Source: Arthrobacter pascens
GTDB lineage: Bacteria > Actinomycetota > Actinomycetes > Actinomycetales > Micrococcaceae
Assembly (NCBI RefSeq): GCF_017052465.1
Contig: NZ_JAFHKT010000126.1
Coordinates: 42,461-106,460, forward strand
Length of the DNA: 64,000 nucleotides
Reading direction: 5' to 3'
Numbering within the stretch: position 1 is the stretch's first letter; every line of letters starts with the position of its first letter. The position numbers and the translations under genes were made by a program. Below the pieces are notes generated by a model. The model worked only from the letters and a program-made list of their open reading frames with translations. It did no database searches and was not told where the DNA came from. Below are positions 53,293 to 62,360 of this stretch, piece by piece.

Positions 53293-56200
53293 TTGAGTCT
53301 GGCCCGCCGCCTCATTTCCGCCGGCTTCAGTGATCTGGAGAAGGGGGAAAGGTTCCTTGCCGCCCCCGAGCTCGAGGGCATCGACCAGGACGTGCTGTTC
53401 GCCGGGCTCCAGCTCGCCGCGAGCCCGGATGCGGCACTGCAGTCCCTGGTCCGGCTGATCGAGAAACACCCCGACCTGAGGAAGCTTGCGGCCGCGGATA
53501 CGGACACGAGCGAGCCGCTGTACCGCGTCCTGGGCGCCAGCGAGGCGCTGGGGGAGTTCCTCATCCGCCACCCGGAGCACCTCGATGCCTTCGAGGTGAC
53601 CGCCAGCCCGGAACCCCTGCAGGCGGAGGCGGCCGAGCTGCGCCGGCACCTCCTGAAATCGGTGCACGCCGACCCCGGCGCCGCGCGGCCGGTTGCAGGG
53701 ATAACAGGCCCGGAAGCCTACGAGGCGCTGCGAACCGCCTACCGGCGGGGCGTGGTCGATCTGGCCGTGAAGGACCTCTGCGCGGCGGACCCGCTGGACT
53801 TCATGCCTGCCGTCGGCGCCGAACTCGCCGACCTCGCCGGAGCCGCCATCGAAGCCGCCTTGGCCGTGTCCCGGGCGGAGGCGGCGGCGCAGTTCACTCC
53901 CGAGGAGGTTGCCGACGTCGGCCTCGCCGTGATCGGCATGGGCAAGTGCGGTGCCCGCGAACTGAACTACATCTCCGACGTCGATGTCATCTACGTCGTC
54001 GAAACCGGGCAGCTGGAGGACGCCAGGGCCAGCAGCATCGGCACGGCACTCGCCTCGGGCATCTCGCGCGCCATTTCCTCGCCGGCCCGCGAACCCGGCC
54101 TGTGGGAGGTGGACGCCAACCTCCGGCCCGAGGGCAAGTCCGGTCCGCTGGTCCGCACGCTCGACTCCCACCGGAGCTACTACGCCCGGTGGGCGGAGAG
54201 CTGGGAGTTTCAGGCTCTCCTGAAGGCCCGGACCATCGCCGGCGACGCCGAGCTGGGCGCCCGGTACGAGGATGCCGTGTCGCCCCTGGTGTGGTCTTCC
54301 GCGGGCCGGGACGGGTTTGTTGAATCCGTGCAGGCAATGCGCCGACGCGTGACGGAGCACATTCCGGCCGCTGAGGAGCAGCGCCAGATCAAGCTCGGCA
54401 GGGGCGGACTGCGGGACGTGGAATTCACGGTGCAGCTCCTGCAGCTTGTGCACGGAAAATCCGATGAGTCACTCCGGCGCCGCGATACGACGTCGGCCAT
54501 CGCAGCCTTGTCTGCGGGCGGCTACATCGGCCGGGCGGACGCCGCCGCCTTTGACCACGCCTACCGGTACCTGCGGCTGCTCGAACACCGCATCCAGCTG
54601 TTCCAGCTCCGGCGGACCCACCTGATGCCCGTCAAGGAACCGTTGCAGCGTGCCCTCGCCAAGGCCGTGCTGGGCCCGTTCTCCACTGACCGGCCGCATC
54701 CCGACGCCCTGATGGCAGCCTGGCACAAGACGAAACGCTCGGTCCGCGAGCTGCACGACCGGATCTTCTACCGCCCGCTGCTGAACACCGCCGCGAAACT
54801 GAGCAGCGAGGACGCCCGCCTGACCCCGGAAGCAGCCCAGGGCCGGCTTGCCGCGCTCGGCTACCGCGATCCGCAGGGGGCACTGCGCCACATCGAGGCC
54901 CTGACTGCCGGTGTCAGCCGGCGCGCCGCCCTGCAGCGGCAGCTGCTGCCCATTCTGTTGGGCTGGCTCGCGGAGGGCGTGGATCCCGACGCCGGTTTGC
55001 TCGCCTTCCGCCGCATCAGCGAGGCCCTGGGCACCACCCACTGGTACCTGGGCATGCTGCGGGACTCCGCCGCGGCGGCGGAACGGCTCTGCCACATGCT
55101 GTCCAACTCGCGGCTCATCGCCGACCTGCTGGAAGTGTCACCGGAGTCGGTGGCCTGGCTGGGAACCGATAAGGAGCTCACGCCCCTCAGCTTCGAGGCC
55201 CAGTGGCAGGAAATCGCGTCCAAGATGTCCCGCCACGCTGAGCCGGAAAGCGCCATGCGACTGATCCGGCTGATCCGGCGGCGGGAAATACTGCGCGTGG
55301 CCATTGCCGACAGCGCCGGCCTGCTCGCCCAGGACCAGGTGGGTGAGGCCTTGGCCGAAACGGACCGGGCGGCCATCCTCGGGGCGCTGCGCGTTGCGGA
55401 GAACATCGTGTCCGCGACGGGCCCCCTGAAGACTTCGGTGCTCGTCGTGGCCATGGGCCGGCAGGGCGGCCGGGAGATCGGCTACGGCTCCGATGCCGAT
55501 GTCCTCTACGTCCACCGTGCCCTGCCAGGCTATGCCGACGATGAGGCCCAGCAGCAGGCGGCAAAGATCGTGGGCCACATCTCCAGCCTCCTCACCCAGC
55601 CCCTGCGGCCCGCGATCATGGCCGAGCGGGTGCTCGCCGTGGATGCCGACCTGCGTCCCGAGGGTAAGAGCGGGGCGATGGTGAGATCTCTGGAATCGTA
55701 CGCCGAGTACTACCGCCGGTGGTCGCTGGTCTGGGAGGCGCAGGCGCTCCTGCGCGCCAGGCCCATCGCGGGTGATGACAGGCTCGCTGATGACTTCCTC
55801 AGGCTCATCAATCCGATCCGGTACCCGGAGTCGCTGGCCGAGGCGGACGTCCGGGAGATCCGGCGCGTCAAGGCGAGGGTGGAAGCGGAGCGGCTGCCCC
55901 GCGGTGCCGATCCCGCCCGGCACCTCAAGCTCGGCCGCGGCGGACTCAGCGACGTCGAATGGCTGGTGCAGCTGCTCCAACTGCAGCACGCGGGGCGGCA
56001 CCTGGAACTGCGGACGACGTCGACGCTTGAGGCGCTCGAAGCCGCAGCGGCTCTGGGTCTTCTGGAGGCAGCCGACGCCGGGCTGCTGGCCGAGGCCTGG
56101 CGGCTCGCCAGCCGCATCCGCTCCGCCAACGTGATCTGGACAGGGCGGGCGTCCGACCTGCTGCCCTCCTCCAGGCGGGACCTGGAAGCCGTGGCACGCT

Positions 56201-56304
56201 GGTGCGGCTACGAGGAAGGGATGGCGACGGCCTTCGAGGAAAACTACCTGCGGGTCAGCCGCCGCGCGAGGGCCGTCTTCGAGAAGGTCTTCTACGGACA
56301 CTAG
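53293..56304 (+). CDS. glnE: Glutamine synthetase adenylyltransferase / deadenylase
   Basis: The 1003-residue protein has two nucleotidyltransferase domains. The N-terminal one has GMGKCGARELNYISDVDVIYV and the C-terminal one AMGRQGGREIGYGSDADVLYV, both with the G-x11-DxD core. Each is followed by an all-helical GlnD PII-uridylyltransferase-type domain (LGRGGLRDVEFTVQLLQL and LGRGGLSDVEWLVQLLQL). One half adenylylates and the other deadenylylates the tyrosine of GlnA1 in response to nitrogen status. The TTG start lies 9 nt after glnA2, implying one transcript. Confidence 0.97.
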   Translation: MSLARRLISAGFSDLEKGERFLAAPELEGIDQDVLFAGLQLAASPDAALQSLVRLIEKHPDLRKLAAADTDTSEPLYRVLGASEALGEFLIRHPEHLDAFEVTASPEPLQAEAAELRRHLLKSVHADPGAARPVAGITGPEAYEALRTAYRRGVVDLAVKDLCAADPLDFMPAVGAELADLAGAAIEAALAVSRAEAAAQFTPEEVADVGLAVIGMGKCGARELNYISDVDVIYVVETGQLEDARASSIGTALASGISRAISSPAREPGLWEVDANLRPEGKSGPLVRTLDSHRSYYARWAESWEFQALLKARTIAGDAELGARYEDAVSPLVWSSAGRDGFVESVQAMRRRVTEHIPAAEEQRQIKLGRGGLRDVEFTVQLLQLVHGKSDESLRRRDTTSAIAALSAGGYIGRADAAAFDHAYRYLRLLEHRIQLFQLRRTHLMPVKEPLQRALAKAVLGPFSTDRPHPDALMAAWHKTKRSVRELHDRIFYRPLLNTAAKLSSEDARLTPEAAQGRLAALGYRDPQGALRHIEALTAGVSRRAALQRQLLPILLGWLAEGVDPDAGLLAFRRISEALGTTHWYLGMLRDSAAAAERLCHMLSNSRLIADLLEVSPESVAWLGTDKELTPLSFEAQWQEIASKMSRHAEPESAMRLIRLIRRREILRVAIADSAGLLAQDQVGEALAETDRAAILGALRVAENIVSATGPLKTSVLVVAMGRQGGREIGYGSDADVLYVHRALPGYADDEAQQQAAKIVGHISSLLTQPLRPAIMAERVLAVDADLRPEGKSGAMVRSLESYAEYYRRWSLVWEAQALLRARPIAGDDRLADDFLRLINPIRYPESLAEADVREIRRVKARVEAERLPRGADPARHLKLGRGGLSDVEWLVQLLQLQHAGRHLELRTTSTLEALEAAAALGLLEAADAGLLAEAWRLASRIRSANVIWTGRASDLLPSSRRDLEAVARWCGYEEGMATAFEENYLRVSRRARAVFEKVFYGH

Positions 56305-56355
56305 GCCGGCGCTTTATCGTGCCCGGGGAGGGCTGACACGTCTTGGGCCGGGTGC

Positions 56356-56361
56356 TAGGTT
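56356..56361 (+). promoter_or_regulatory. -10 box TAGGTT of the VOC gene
   Basis: TAGGTT ends 7 nt before the ATG at 56369, consistent with a leaderless transcript. Confidence 0.45.
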
Positions 56362-56368
56362 TGGGCCC

Positions 56369-56797
56369 ATGGCTACCCAAATCTTCGTAAACCTCCCCGT
56401 CAAGGACCTCGACAAAGCGGTGGACTTCTTCACCGCGCTGGGGTTCAAGTTCAACCCGGACTACACCGACGAGAACGCCACCTGCATGATCATCAATGAC
56501 GACGCCTACGTGATGCTCCTGGTGGAGGGCTTCTTCAAGACCTTTACCTCCAAGGAGGTCGCCGATGCCAAAGGCAGCAGCGAAGTGATCATGGCCTTCT
56601 CCGCCGACAGCCGCGACGGCGTTGACGACATGTACAACAAGGCCATCGCGGCCGGCGGCACGGAGTCCCAGCCGGCCCAGGACTACGGCTTCATGTACAG
56701 CCAAAGCTTCCAGGACCCCGACGGGCACCTCTGGGAGGTCATGTGGATGGACCCGGCGGGCCCGCAGGCCGAATCGGCGGCGACGCCCGGAGCGTGA
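56369..56797 (+). CDS. VOC (glyoxalase/bleomycin-resistance fold) protein
   Basis: The 142-residue protein forms one vicinal-oxygen-chelate module pair: IFVNLPVKDLDKAVDFFTALGF at the N-terminus and FQDPDGHLWEVMWMDP at the C-terminus. This matches the PhnB/YaeR-like extradiol group. The metal-ligand pattern is only partly recognisable, so the reaction cannot be named. It stands alone between glnE and a GNAT gene (21 nt downstream), with which it may be cotranscribed. Confidence 0.85.
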   Translation: MATQIFVNLPVKDLDKAVDFFTALGFKFNPDYTDENATCMIINDDAYVMLLVEGFFKTFTSKEVADAKGSSEVIMAFSADSRDGVDDMYNKAIAAGGTESQPAQDYGFMYSQSFQDPDGHLWEVMWMDPAGPQAESAATPGA

Positions 56798-56818
56798 AGA
56801 GCGCCAGAGCGTCCGGAA

Positions 56819-57334
56819 ATGCCTCCCCACGTATGGCTGATCTCCCTTAAGGACCTCGACGAGGACGCACAGGCCATACACCTGGGCGAGGTGGCCCGGA
56901 TGGAACTGGGAACCGGCCAGGACGACTTCGTAGGTGATCCGCTGCGGATGATGCTGACCGGGCTCGAAGAACAGTCGCGGATGCCCTACGTCATCGAAGA
57001 AAACGGCGAAGCCGTCGGCGTGCTGACGCTCCAGTCCGGCGCCGCCACGCTGGCGGGCTGGCCGGACGATGACTCGGTGTGGCTGCTCCGCGGCTTCCTC
57101 ATTGACCGCCGGCGGCAAGGCAGGGGACTCGGCCCGGCCGCCGCGGCGGCGGCTGTGGCGACCGCCGCCAAACTCACGGCGCGACGCGGCGGCGGCCAGG
57201 CCGGCGTCGTACTTTCCGTCAACGAACGCAACGGATACGGCCTGGCCGCCTACCGCAAGGCCGGCTTCGAGGACCGCGGGCAGTACCTCGGCGGTGACTC
57301 CGGTCCGCAGCGCACCATGTACGCCGCGTTCTGA
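56819..57334 (+). CDS. GNAT-family N-acetyltransferase
   Basis: The 171-residue protein has acetyl-CoA-binding motif A (WLLRGFLIDRRRQGRGLG), followed by an Ala-rich helix. Further on, NERNGYGLAAYRKAGFEDRGQYLGGD is motif B, typical of GNAT enzymes. It would transfer an acetyl group from acetyl-CoA to an amine. The substrate is unknown. The gene starts 21 nt after the VOC gene. The region after the stop (57335-57472) contains only a 13-bp duplication at 57377-57402. Confidence 0.85.
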   Translation: MPPHVWLISLKDLDEDAQAIHLGEVARMELGTGQDDFVGDPLRMMLTGLEEQSRMPYVIEENGEAVGVLTLQSGAATLAGWPDDDSVWLLRGFLIDRRRQGRGLGPAAAAAAVATAAKLTARRGGGQAGVVLSVNERNGYGLAAYRKAGFEDRGQYLGGDSGPQRTMYAAF

Positions 57335-57376
57335 CTCCCGTTGCCGCATGAATCTGCTGTGGACAGCAGCAGCTGT

Positions 57377-57402
57377 GGACCGTTGCGCTGGACCGTTGCG
57401 CT
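57377..57402 (+). repeat. 13-bp tandem duplication (GGACCGTTGCGCT)
   Basis: Two exact adjacent copies lie in the intergenic gap between the GNAT gene and the membrane protein gene. Confidence 0.85.
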
Positions 57403-57472
57403 GGTCAAGGCGGGTGCTTACGCTGTGTCTTGGCAGTGCTCTTCCGCAGTGTGACCACCATGGAGCAGCGAA

Positions 57473-58021
57473 ATGGAACTGGAGGGTGACCACGCCCGGG
57501 CACTGGCGAAGAGCAGCCAAGCCAGGAAGCGACGACGGGCCGAGTTGCTGCTCATCGGGGCCGGTGTGGCCGCCACCCTCATCGCGGCGGCCTACCAGTA
57601 CGTCGGCATCCGAAGCACGTTGGAAAGCAGCACGGCGGCCTCCCTGTACGCCCAGCAGCAGGAGATCGACAGGATCTTCGTGGACAATGTCGACCTTCAG
57701 CCATACTTCTGGCGTCGGCAGGAACTCCCTGACCCGGCGGCTGCCCACAATGCTGCGGGAAAACTGCAGGCACAGCAACTGGCCGCCAGGGCCGAAGCCA
57801 CGGCGCACCGGATCCTTGATCACTTCGCGCACCTGAAATATCAGATGGGAATGCAGGCCTTCACCTCTGAACGCGCAGACTGGGAGGCCTACATGCGGCA
57901 AAGTTTCGCGGAATCACTCATCCTGTGCCGAGCGCTGTGGGCAGACCGGGAATCCTTTGGCGGCAACGGCTCCGACTCGCTCTGGGGACGGTATGCGGAG
58001 GAGCCCTGCCGGGGAATGTGA
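57473..58021 (+). CDS. Hypothetical single-TM protein
   Basis: The product has 182 residues. A basic segment (QARKRRRAE) precedes one TM helix (about 25-42, LLLIGAGVAATLIAAAYQYV). The helix is followed by a helical C-terminal domain of ~135 residues with QQQEIDRIFVDNVDLQPYFWRRQEL and a tail containing CRALW and CRGM. The pattern resembles Streptomyces DUF6082-like proteins (small membrane-anchored proteins with a QxEIxRIF...LxPYF motif), but I cannot confirm it. The function is unknown. It converges with the AAA+ gene, with 29 nt between the stops. The region between glnE and glnA1 seems to be an accessory insertion. Confidence 0.65.
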   Translation: MELEGDHARALAKSSQARKRRRAELLLIGAGVAATLIAAAYQYVGIRSTLESSTAASLYAQQQEIDRIFVDNVDLQPYFWRRQELPDPAAAHNAAGKLQAQQLAARAEATAHRILDHFAHLKYQMGMQAFTSERADWEAYMRQSFAESLILCRALWADRESFGGNGSDSLWGRYAEEPCRGM

Positions 58022-58050
58022 CCGGCCGTGTGGCCTGCCTGCGCGCGCCG

Positions 58051-59517
58051 CTAAGCACGTGGGAAGCCTGGCCCGGGGAACCCGGGTCCAGGGAAGCCTG
58101 GCGCACCAAAACCGCCGAAGCCTGGATTCTCGAAGCCGGCTCCCGCGCCGCTGCCCAGCAGGCTCCGGGTAAGGGCCTCGCCGTCGTCCATCAGTACGTC
58201 GACAGCGGTGCTGAGGTGCCTATCATCGACGGAAACTCCTTCCAAGGCGGCAGCAACCACGGCCCGCCGGACGAGTTCGCGGGCAAACGAGGCGGTGGTC
58301 CCTTCTGTGCGGGATGCCGCACCTTCAACAGCGCCGCTGCTGAAGGGAATCCCGCGGGCGTAGAGTTTCACGAGGCTGATGCGCTCCCTCAATGCCGGGA
58401 GCGGGATCTCGACGGCCAGATCAACCCGACCCGGACGTTGCGCCAGGGCACGTTCCAGCATGTCCACGCGGTTGGTGGTGAGGACGAAGGCCACGTCTGC
58501 ATCCTTGTCGAGGCCGTCCATGGCATCCAGCACTTCGAACAGCAGCGGTTGCGGTCCGTGTCCGAAGCTCCGGTCCTCGGCAATCAGGTCACAGTCTTCA
58601 AGAACGACGATGGAGGGCTGGAGCGCTCGGGCCATGGTGGCGGCCTCTGAGATTCTGGCAAGCGACCCGCCCGACAGGAGTATGGCGGTGGTTCCTGCAC
58701 TCTGGCTCAGCAGATATCGCACAGTATGGGTTTTGCCCGTCCCCGGCTTGCCGTAGAGAAGGATGCCCCGCTTGAGGTGCTGCCCGTAGTGGCTGAGCGA
58801 CTCTCGGTGTTCGGCGATGCCCAGCGCATGGCCCGACACCTTCTGCAGCAACCCTTCGGGCAGAATCACTTCGGACGCCGCCAGGGAAGGCCGGGCATGG
58901 AAGGTGACGCCTGCGGCGCTGGGACCGTACTCGCCCATAACCAGCGAGATGATCTGGCCCTTCAGGACGCTCCGGTGCTGCATTCTCCGGCGAAACTCGG
59001 AGAGGAACTCCGCCGCACTGCCGGTATCTCCTGCGAGGACCTCGAGGGAAGCCGTCTGCCGCCCAAACCGCGGATTCGCCTCCCGCTGGCACACGGCCAC
59101 TGGACGGCCTCCGTGTCCGAAAAGCCACAGGCCCATGGCCACGACCTGGCGCTGATCATCGGGCCCGACGGCCAGGTTCTTATAGTCGGGCTGCGACAGT
59201 GGGAACTGCGGGAAGAACTGGGACTGTTGAAGCATATCGCTCAGTGACTGGTGGTGGCGCTGGTCCCCGCCGCCAATGCCCACTAGCCGGACGTCCCCGC
59301 TCTCGGCCGCAAGTTCGGCCATCAGGATGTCAGCATCCACGAACCGGTGCGGGGGTATCTCCTCCACCACCACGGACAGCGTTTCCGCGGGCACCCCCAG
59401 GTGTTCAGTGAGAGTGGTCAGCAGCTGCGTTCCTGCCTGCACCCGGTGCTGGCCGGACTGCGCAAGCTGGACCAGCTGGGCAAAATCGTCGATGAACTTC
59501 CCCAAGTTTTCATCCAT
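58051..59517 (-). CDS. Lone AAA+ ATPase with Gly/Pro/Phe-rich tail
   Basis: The 488-residue protein has a ~230-residue N-terminal part of unknown fold (PPHRFVDADILMAELA, NLAVGPDDQRQV, RRRMQHRSVLKGQIISL). A classical AAA+ module follows, with Walker A GKPGTGKTH at about 254-262, Walker B VVLEDCDLIAED, sensor-1 FVLTTNR and the arginine region ALAQRPGRVDLAVEIPLP, in the style of CDC48/FtsH/BCS1-type ATPases. The last ~30 residues are a low-complexity tail with repeated GFPGP. No protease domain, TM helix or partner gene is evident. It would act as a cytoplasmic remodelling ATPase; the substrate is unknown. It ends opposite the hypothetical TM protein. Confidence 0.85.
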   Translation of the reverse strand: MDENLGKFIDDFAQLVQLAQSGQHRVQAGTQLLTTLTEHLGVPAETLSVVVEEIPPHRFVDADILMAELAAESGDVRLVGIGGGDQRHHQSLSDMLQQSQFFPQFPLSQPDYKNLAVGPDDQRQVVAMGLWLFGHGGRPVAVCQREANPRFGRQTASLEVLAGDTGSAAEFLSEFRRRMQHRSVLKGQIISLVMGEYGPSAAGVTFHARPSLAASEVILPEGLLQKVSGHALGIAEHRESLSHYGQHLKRGILLYGKPGTGKTHTVRYLLSQSAGTTAILLSGGSLARISEAATMARALQPSIVVLEDCDLIAEDRSFGHGPQPLLFEVLDAMDGLDKDADVAFVLTTNRVDMLERALAQRPGRVDLAVEIPLPALRERISLVKLYARGIPFSSGAVEGAASRTEGTTASFARELVRRAVVAAALEGVSVDDRHLSTAVDVLMDDGEALTRSLLGSGAGAGFENPGFGGFGAPGFPGPGFPGPGFPRA

Positions 59518-59611
59518 GCGCAGACCCTACCAGCAACGGACACAGAAGCCGGCGGGACACGTTGCCCCTCACCACACTGGACACGTCCGGGCGTATGTGG
59601 CCAGACAAAGA

Positions 59612-59663
59612 AGAGTCCGCACGAGCTGCCGTTGCGGAAGTGCTGGCAGCTCGTGCGGACTCT
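59612..59663 (-). terminator. 19-bp perfect hairpin after glnA1
   Basis: Arms 59612-59630 and 59645-59663 are perfect complements around a 14-nt loop, 36 nt after the glnA1 stop. The transcript continues TCTTTG after the stem. It separates glnA1 from the AAA+ gene on the same strand. Confidence 0.8.
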
Positions 59664-59698
59664 CTGCGGACTAAACCCGGTTTAGTCCTGTGATGTGG

Positions 59699-61123
59699 CT
59701 AGACGCCGTAGTAGAGCTCGAACTCGTACGGGTTCGGGCGCAGCGACAGCGGGCGGATCTCGTTCTCGTACTTGTACTCGATCCAGGTGTCGATCAGGTC
59801 CTGGGTGAACACGCCCCCGGCCTGCAGGAATTCGTTGTCCTCGCGGAGCGCCTCCAGGGCTTCCTCGAGCGTGCCCGGAGCCTTGGGGATGTCCTTGGCT
59901 TCCTCGGCGGGGAGCTCGTAGAGGTCCTTGTCGATCGGTGCCGGCGGCTCAATGCGGTTGCGGATTCCGTCAATGCCGGCCATCAGCTGGGCAGCGAACG
60001 CCAGGTACGGGTTGGAGGAGGGGTCCGGAGCGCGGAACTCGATTCGCTTGGCCTTCGGGTTGGAACCCGTGATCGGGATACGGATACCGGCGGAGCGGTT
60101 GCCCTGCGAGTAAACCATGTTGACCGGAGCCTCGAAGCCCTTGACCAGGCGGCGGTAGGAGTTCACCGTCGGGTTGGTGAACGCGAGCACAGCCGAGGAG
60201 TGCTTCAGCAGGCCGCCGATGTACCAGCGGGCCGTGTCGGACAGGCCGGCGTAGCCCTTTTCGTCATAGAACAGCGGCTCGCCGCCGTTCCACAGCGACT
60301 GGTGGCAGTGCATGCCCGAGCCGTTGTCGCCGAAGACCGGCTTCGGCATGAAGGTGACCGACTTGCCCCAGGCGTCAGCGGTGTTCTTGATGACGTACTT
60401 GAACTTCTGCAGGTCATCGGCCGCGTGGGTCAGCGTGGTGAACTTGTAGTTGATCTCAGCCTGGCCGGCGGAGCCGACTTCGTGGTGGCTGCGCTCGACC
60501 TCAAGGCCGGCTTCGTCCAGGGCGACACACATGGCGTCGCGCAGGTCTGCCTGCTTGTCCGTCGGGGAAACCGGGAAGTAGCCGCCCTTGACGGGGGTCT
60601 TGTAGCCCAGGTTTCCGCCTTCTTCTTCGCGGCCGGTGTTCCAGTGTGCTTCTTCGGAATCGATCTTGTAGAAGCTGCCCTGCGGGGAGGACTGGTACTG
60701 GACGTTGTCGAAGACGAAGAATTCGGCTTCGGGAGCGAAGAAGGCGGTGTCTGCGATGCCGGTGGAGGCGAGGTAGGCCTCAGCCTTCTCGGCCACGCCG
60801 CGGGGGTCGCGGTGGTAAGGGTCGCCGGTGCGGGGGTTCACGATGGAGAAGTTCAGTGCAAGGGTCTTCTCCATGCGGAACGTGTCCAGGAACGCGGTGG
60901 TGACATCCGGGATGAGCTGCATGTCCGACTCGGCAATGCCCTGGAAGCCACGGATGGAAGATCCGTCGAAGAGCTGGCCATTGACGAAGAAATCAGCGTC
61001 CACGCTCTTGGCCGGCACGTTGAAGTGCTGCTGCACGCCAGGAAGGTCAGTGAAGCGGATATCGACGAACTTGATATCTTCGTCTTTGATGAACTTGAGG
61101 ACTTCGTCCGCAGTCTTGAACAT
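59699..61123 (-). CDS. glnA1: Glutamine synthetase type I-beta
   Basis: The 474-residue dodecameric glutamine synthetase has [59 protein letters not shown] and [10 protein letters not shown]. The adenylylation tyrosine is Y402 in [10 protein letters not shown], so it is a target of GlnE. It is the main ammonium-assimilating enzyme (glutamate + ammonia + ATP to glutamine). An AAGGAG site lies just before the ATG. A four-element GlnR operator lies 149-186 bp upstream. The order RDD-glnA1 with glnE-glnA2 nearby matches Rv2219A-Rv2222c. Confidence 0.98.
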   Translation of the reverse strand: MFKTADEVLKFIKDEDIKFVDIRFTDLPGVQQHFNVPAKSVDADFFVNGQLFDGSSIRGFQGIAESDMQLIPDVTTAFLDTFRMEKTLALNFSIVNPRTGDPYHRDPRGVAEKAEAYLASTGIADTAFFAPEAEFFVFDNVQYQSSPQGSFYKIDSEEAHWNTGREEEGGNLGYKTPVKGGYFPVSPTDKQADLRDAMCVALDEAGLEVERSHHEVGSAGQAEINYKFTTLTHAADDLQKFKYVIKNTADAWGKSVTFMPKPVFGDNGSGMHCHQSLWNGGEPLFYDEKGYAGLSDTARWYIGGLLKHSSAVLAFTNPTVNSYRRLVKGFEAPVNMVYSQGNRSAGIRIPITGSNPKAKRIEFRAPDPSSNPYLAFAAQLMAGIDGIRNRIEPPAPIDKDLYELPAEEAKDIPKAPGTLEEALEALREDNEFLQAGGVFTQDLIDTWIEYKYENEIRPLSLRPNPYEFELYYGV

Positions 61124-61271
61124 CTATGCTCCTTACGCATATGTATTAACTGGCTGGAAGCCAATGTGGTCCAGCGCAATCGTGGGCCGGCGCAGTCTGA
61201 CAGCGCGAAAACACAAAAAAGTGCCCCCGCCGGCAGCTCGCTAGCAACTGTTACCACCCTAGGGACAAGGG

Positions 61272-61309
61272 GTTTCCCGTCCGTGTCAGCTTTGTTTCCG
61301 GCAGGTTAC
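61272..61309 (-). promoter_or_regulatory. GlnR operator of glnA1 (four phased half-elements)
   Basis: Read on the minus strand the elements are GTAAC, GAAAC, GACAC and GAAAC, each separated by exactly 6 nt. This is the actinobacterial GlnR consensus GTnAC-n6-GaAAC repeated twice; only one base of the third element departs. GlnR would activate glnA1 under nitrogen limitation. A -10-like TAGGGT lies about 12 bp downstream of it, at 61256-61261. Confidence 0.8.
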
Positions 61310-61411
61310 ATAACCCCCTGATATGTAAACGCTATACGGTGTCCACACTGTGGTCCATCCGCATCCATACTCTGAGCGGTCCGCGCCTGCTGGTCGGTCC
61401 AGTAAACCCGG

Positions 61412-61417
61412 TAAACT
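61412..61417 (+). promoter_or_regulatory. -10 box TAAACT of RDD gene
   Basis: TAAACT ends 6 nt before the GTG at 61424, consistent with a leaderless transcript. Confidence 0.5.
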
Positions 61418-61423
61418 TGGACG

Positions 61424-61861
61424 GTGGTAGATCGCAGAGACATTGGCTCCTGGCTGACCGGGCCGGACACCTCCGGCATTTCGAAGTACCCGGGGGAACG
61501 CCTGGGCCTGCCGGAATCGGGTCCGGGGTCCATCGCGCGGGCCGGGCGGCGGATCGTGGCGATCATCATCGACTGGACGCTGGCCCTGCTGATCAGCAAC
61601 TTCCTTTTTTCGGGCGACTCCTGGGCCACGCTCGCCGTATTCGCCGCGGAACAGGCCCTGCTGATTGGCACCCTCGGCTACAGCATTGGCCACCGCGCCG
61701 TGGGCATCCACGTGATCAGGCTTGGCGGTGGCCCTGCAGGCCCGATCGCGGCCTTGGTCCGCACCCTGCTGCTGTGCCTGGTGATTCCCGCCGTGATCTT
61801 TGACCCGGACCAGCGGGGTCTTCATGACAAGGCCATGAAGACCGTCCTGATCCGCAGGTAA
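61424..61861 (+). CDS. RDD-family membrane protein
   Basis: The 145-residue protein has the RDD-type first helix AGRRIVAIIIDWTLALLIS (Arg, Asp), a second TM segment around residues 68-85 with GYSIGHRAVGIHVI, and a third, LVRTLLLCLVIPAVIF, followed by DQRGLHDKAMKTVLIR. These are the RDD domain landmarks. The family is implicated in membrane transport or compatible-solute/ion handling; the role here is unknown. It is divergent from glnA1, as Rv2219A lies beside glnA1 in M. tuberculosis. The start is GTG 61424. Confidence 0.88.
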   Translation: MVDRRDIGSWLTGPDTSGISKYPGERLGLPESGPGSIARAGRRIVAIIIDWTLALLISNFLFSGDSWATLAVFAAEQALLIGTLGYSIGHRAVGIHVIRLGGGPAGPIAALVRTLLLCLVIPAVIFDPDQRGLHDKAMKTVLIRR

Positions 61862-61878
61862 AGCCGGGGCGGATGCCG

Positions 61879-62265
61879 CTAGGCGTCGGCGGTTTCTTCC
61901 TGGGCTGGCTCCCGGATGGTCCGCTCTGCCGTTCCTTCCGCCGTCGTGCCTGCTGCGCTCAGGTAGCCGCGGTTTCCCGCCCAGCGTTCAAACAGCACCG
62001 TGGCGAAGGGCAGCACGGCAGAGAGGCCGGCGAACAGCGCCGCCAGGAACGGCCAGCGCTGCAGGCGCCACAGGGCCAGGGCCGTGACGCCGTAGGCGAT
62101 GAACAGGGCCCCGTGGATCGGCCCGGCGATTTCCACGCCAAGCTCGGAGGTCTTGGCGATCCACTTGAAGTACATGCCAGTCAGCAGTGCTGCCCAGCTC
62201 AGGGCCTCGGCGAGGGCGAGCATCCGAAAGATGCCAATGACGGTGCTTCTTGACGGTATTTTCAC
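61879..62265 (-). CDS. DUF3817 integral membrane protein
   Basis: The 128-residue protein starts with FRMLALAEALSWAALLTGMYFKW and continues with GPIHGALFIAYGVTALAL and a third helix, FLAALFAGLSAVLPFATVLFERW. This is the DUF3817 pattern (three TM helices with conserved E, K and PIHG). The C-terminus is variable. The function is unknown. The start is GTG at 62265. It converges with the RDD gene, with 17 nt between the stops. Confidence 0.9.
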   Translation of the reverse strand: MKIPSRSTVIGIFRMLALAEALSWAALLTGMYFKWIAKTSELGVEIAGPIHGALFIAYGVTALALWRLQRWPFLAALFAGLSAVLPFATVLFERWAGNRGYLSAAGTTAEGTAERTIREPAQEETADA

Positions 62266-62360
62266 AGGGTCTCCGGCATCATGTCGTGGTTCGGCAAATC
62301 GTGGTTCGGCAAAGTCGTATTCAGCGAGTGGCGTTTAGTGGGGCGGGACACACATGAAAT

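Noticed and set aside
59690..61321. 543-residue plus-strand frame opposite glnA1
   Set aside because: Antisense shadow; glnA1 on the minus strand has every glutamine synthetase motif.
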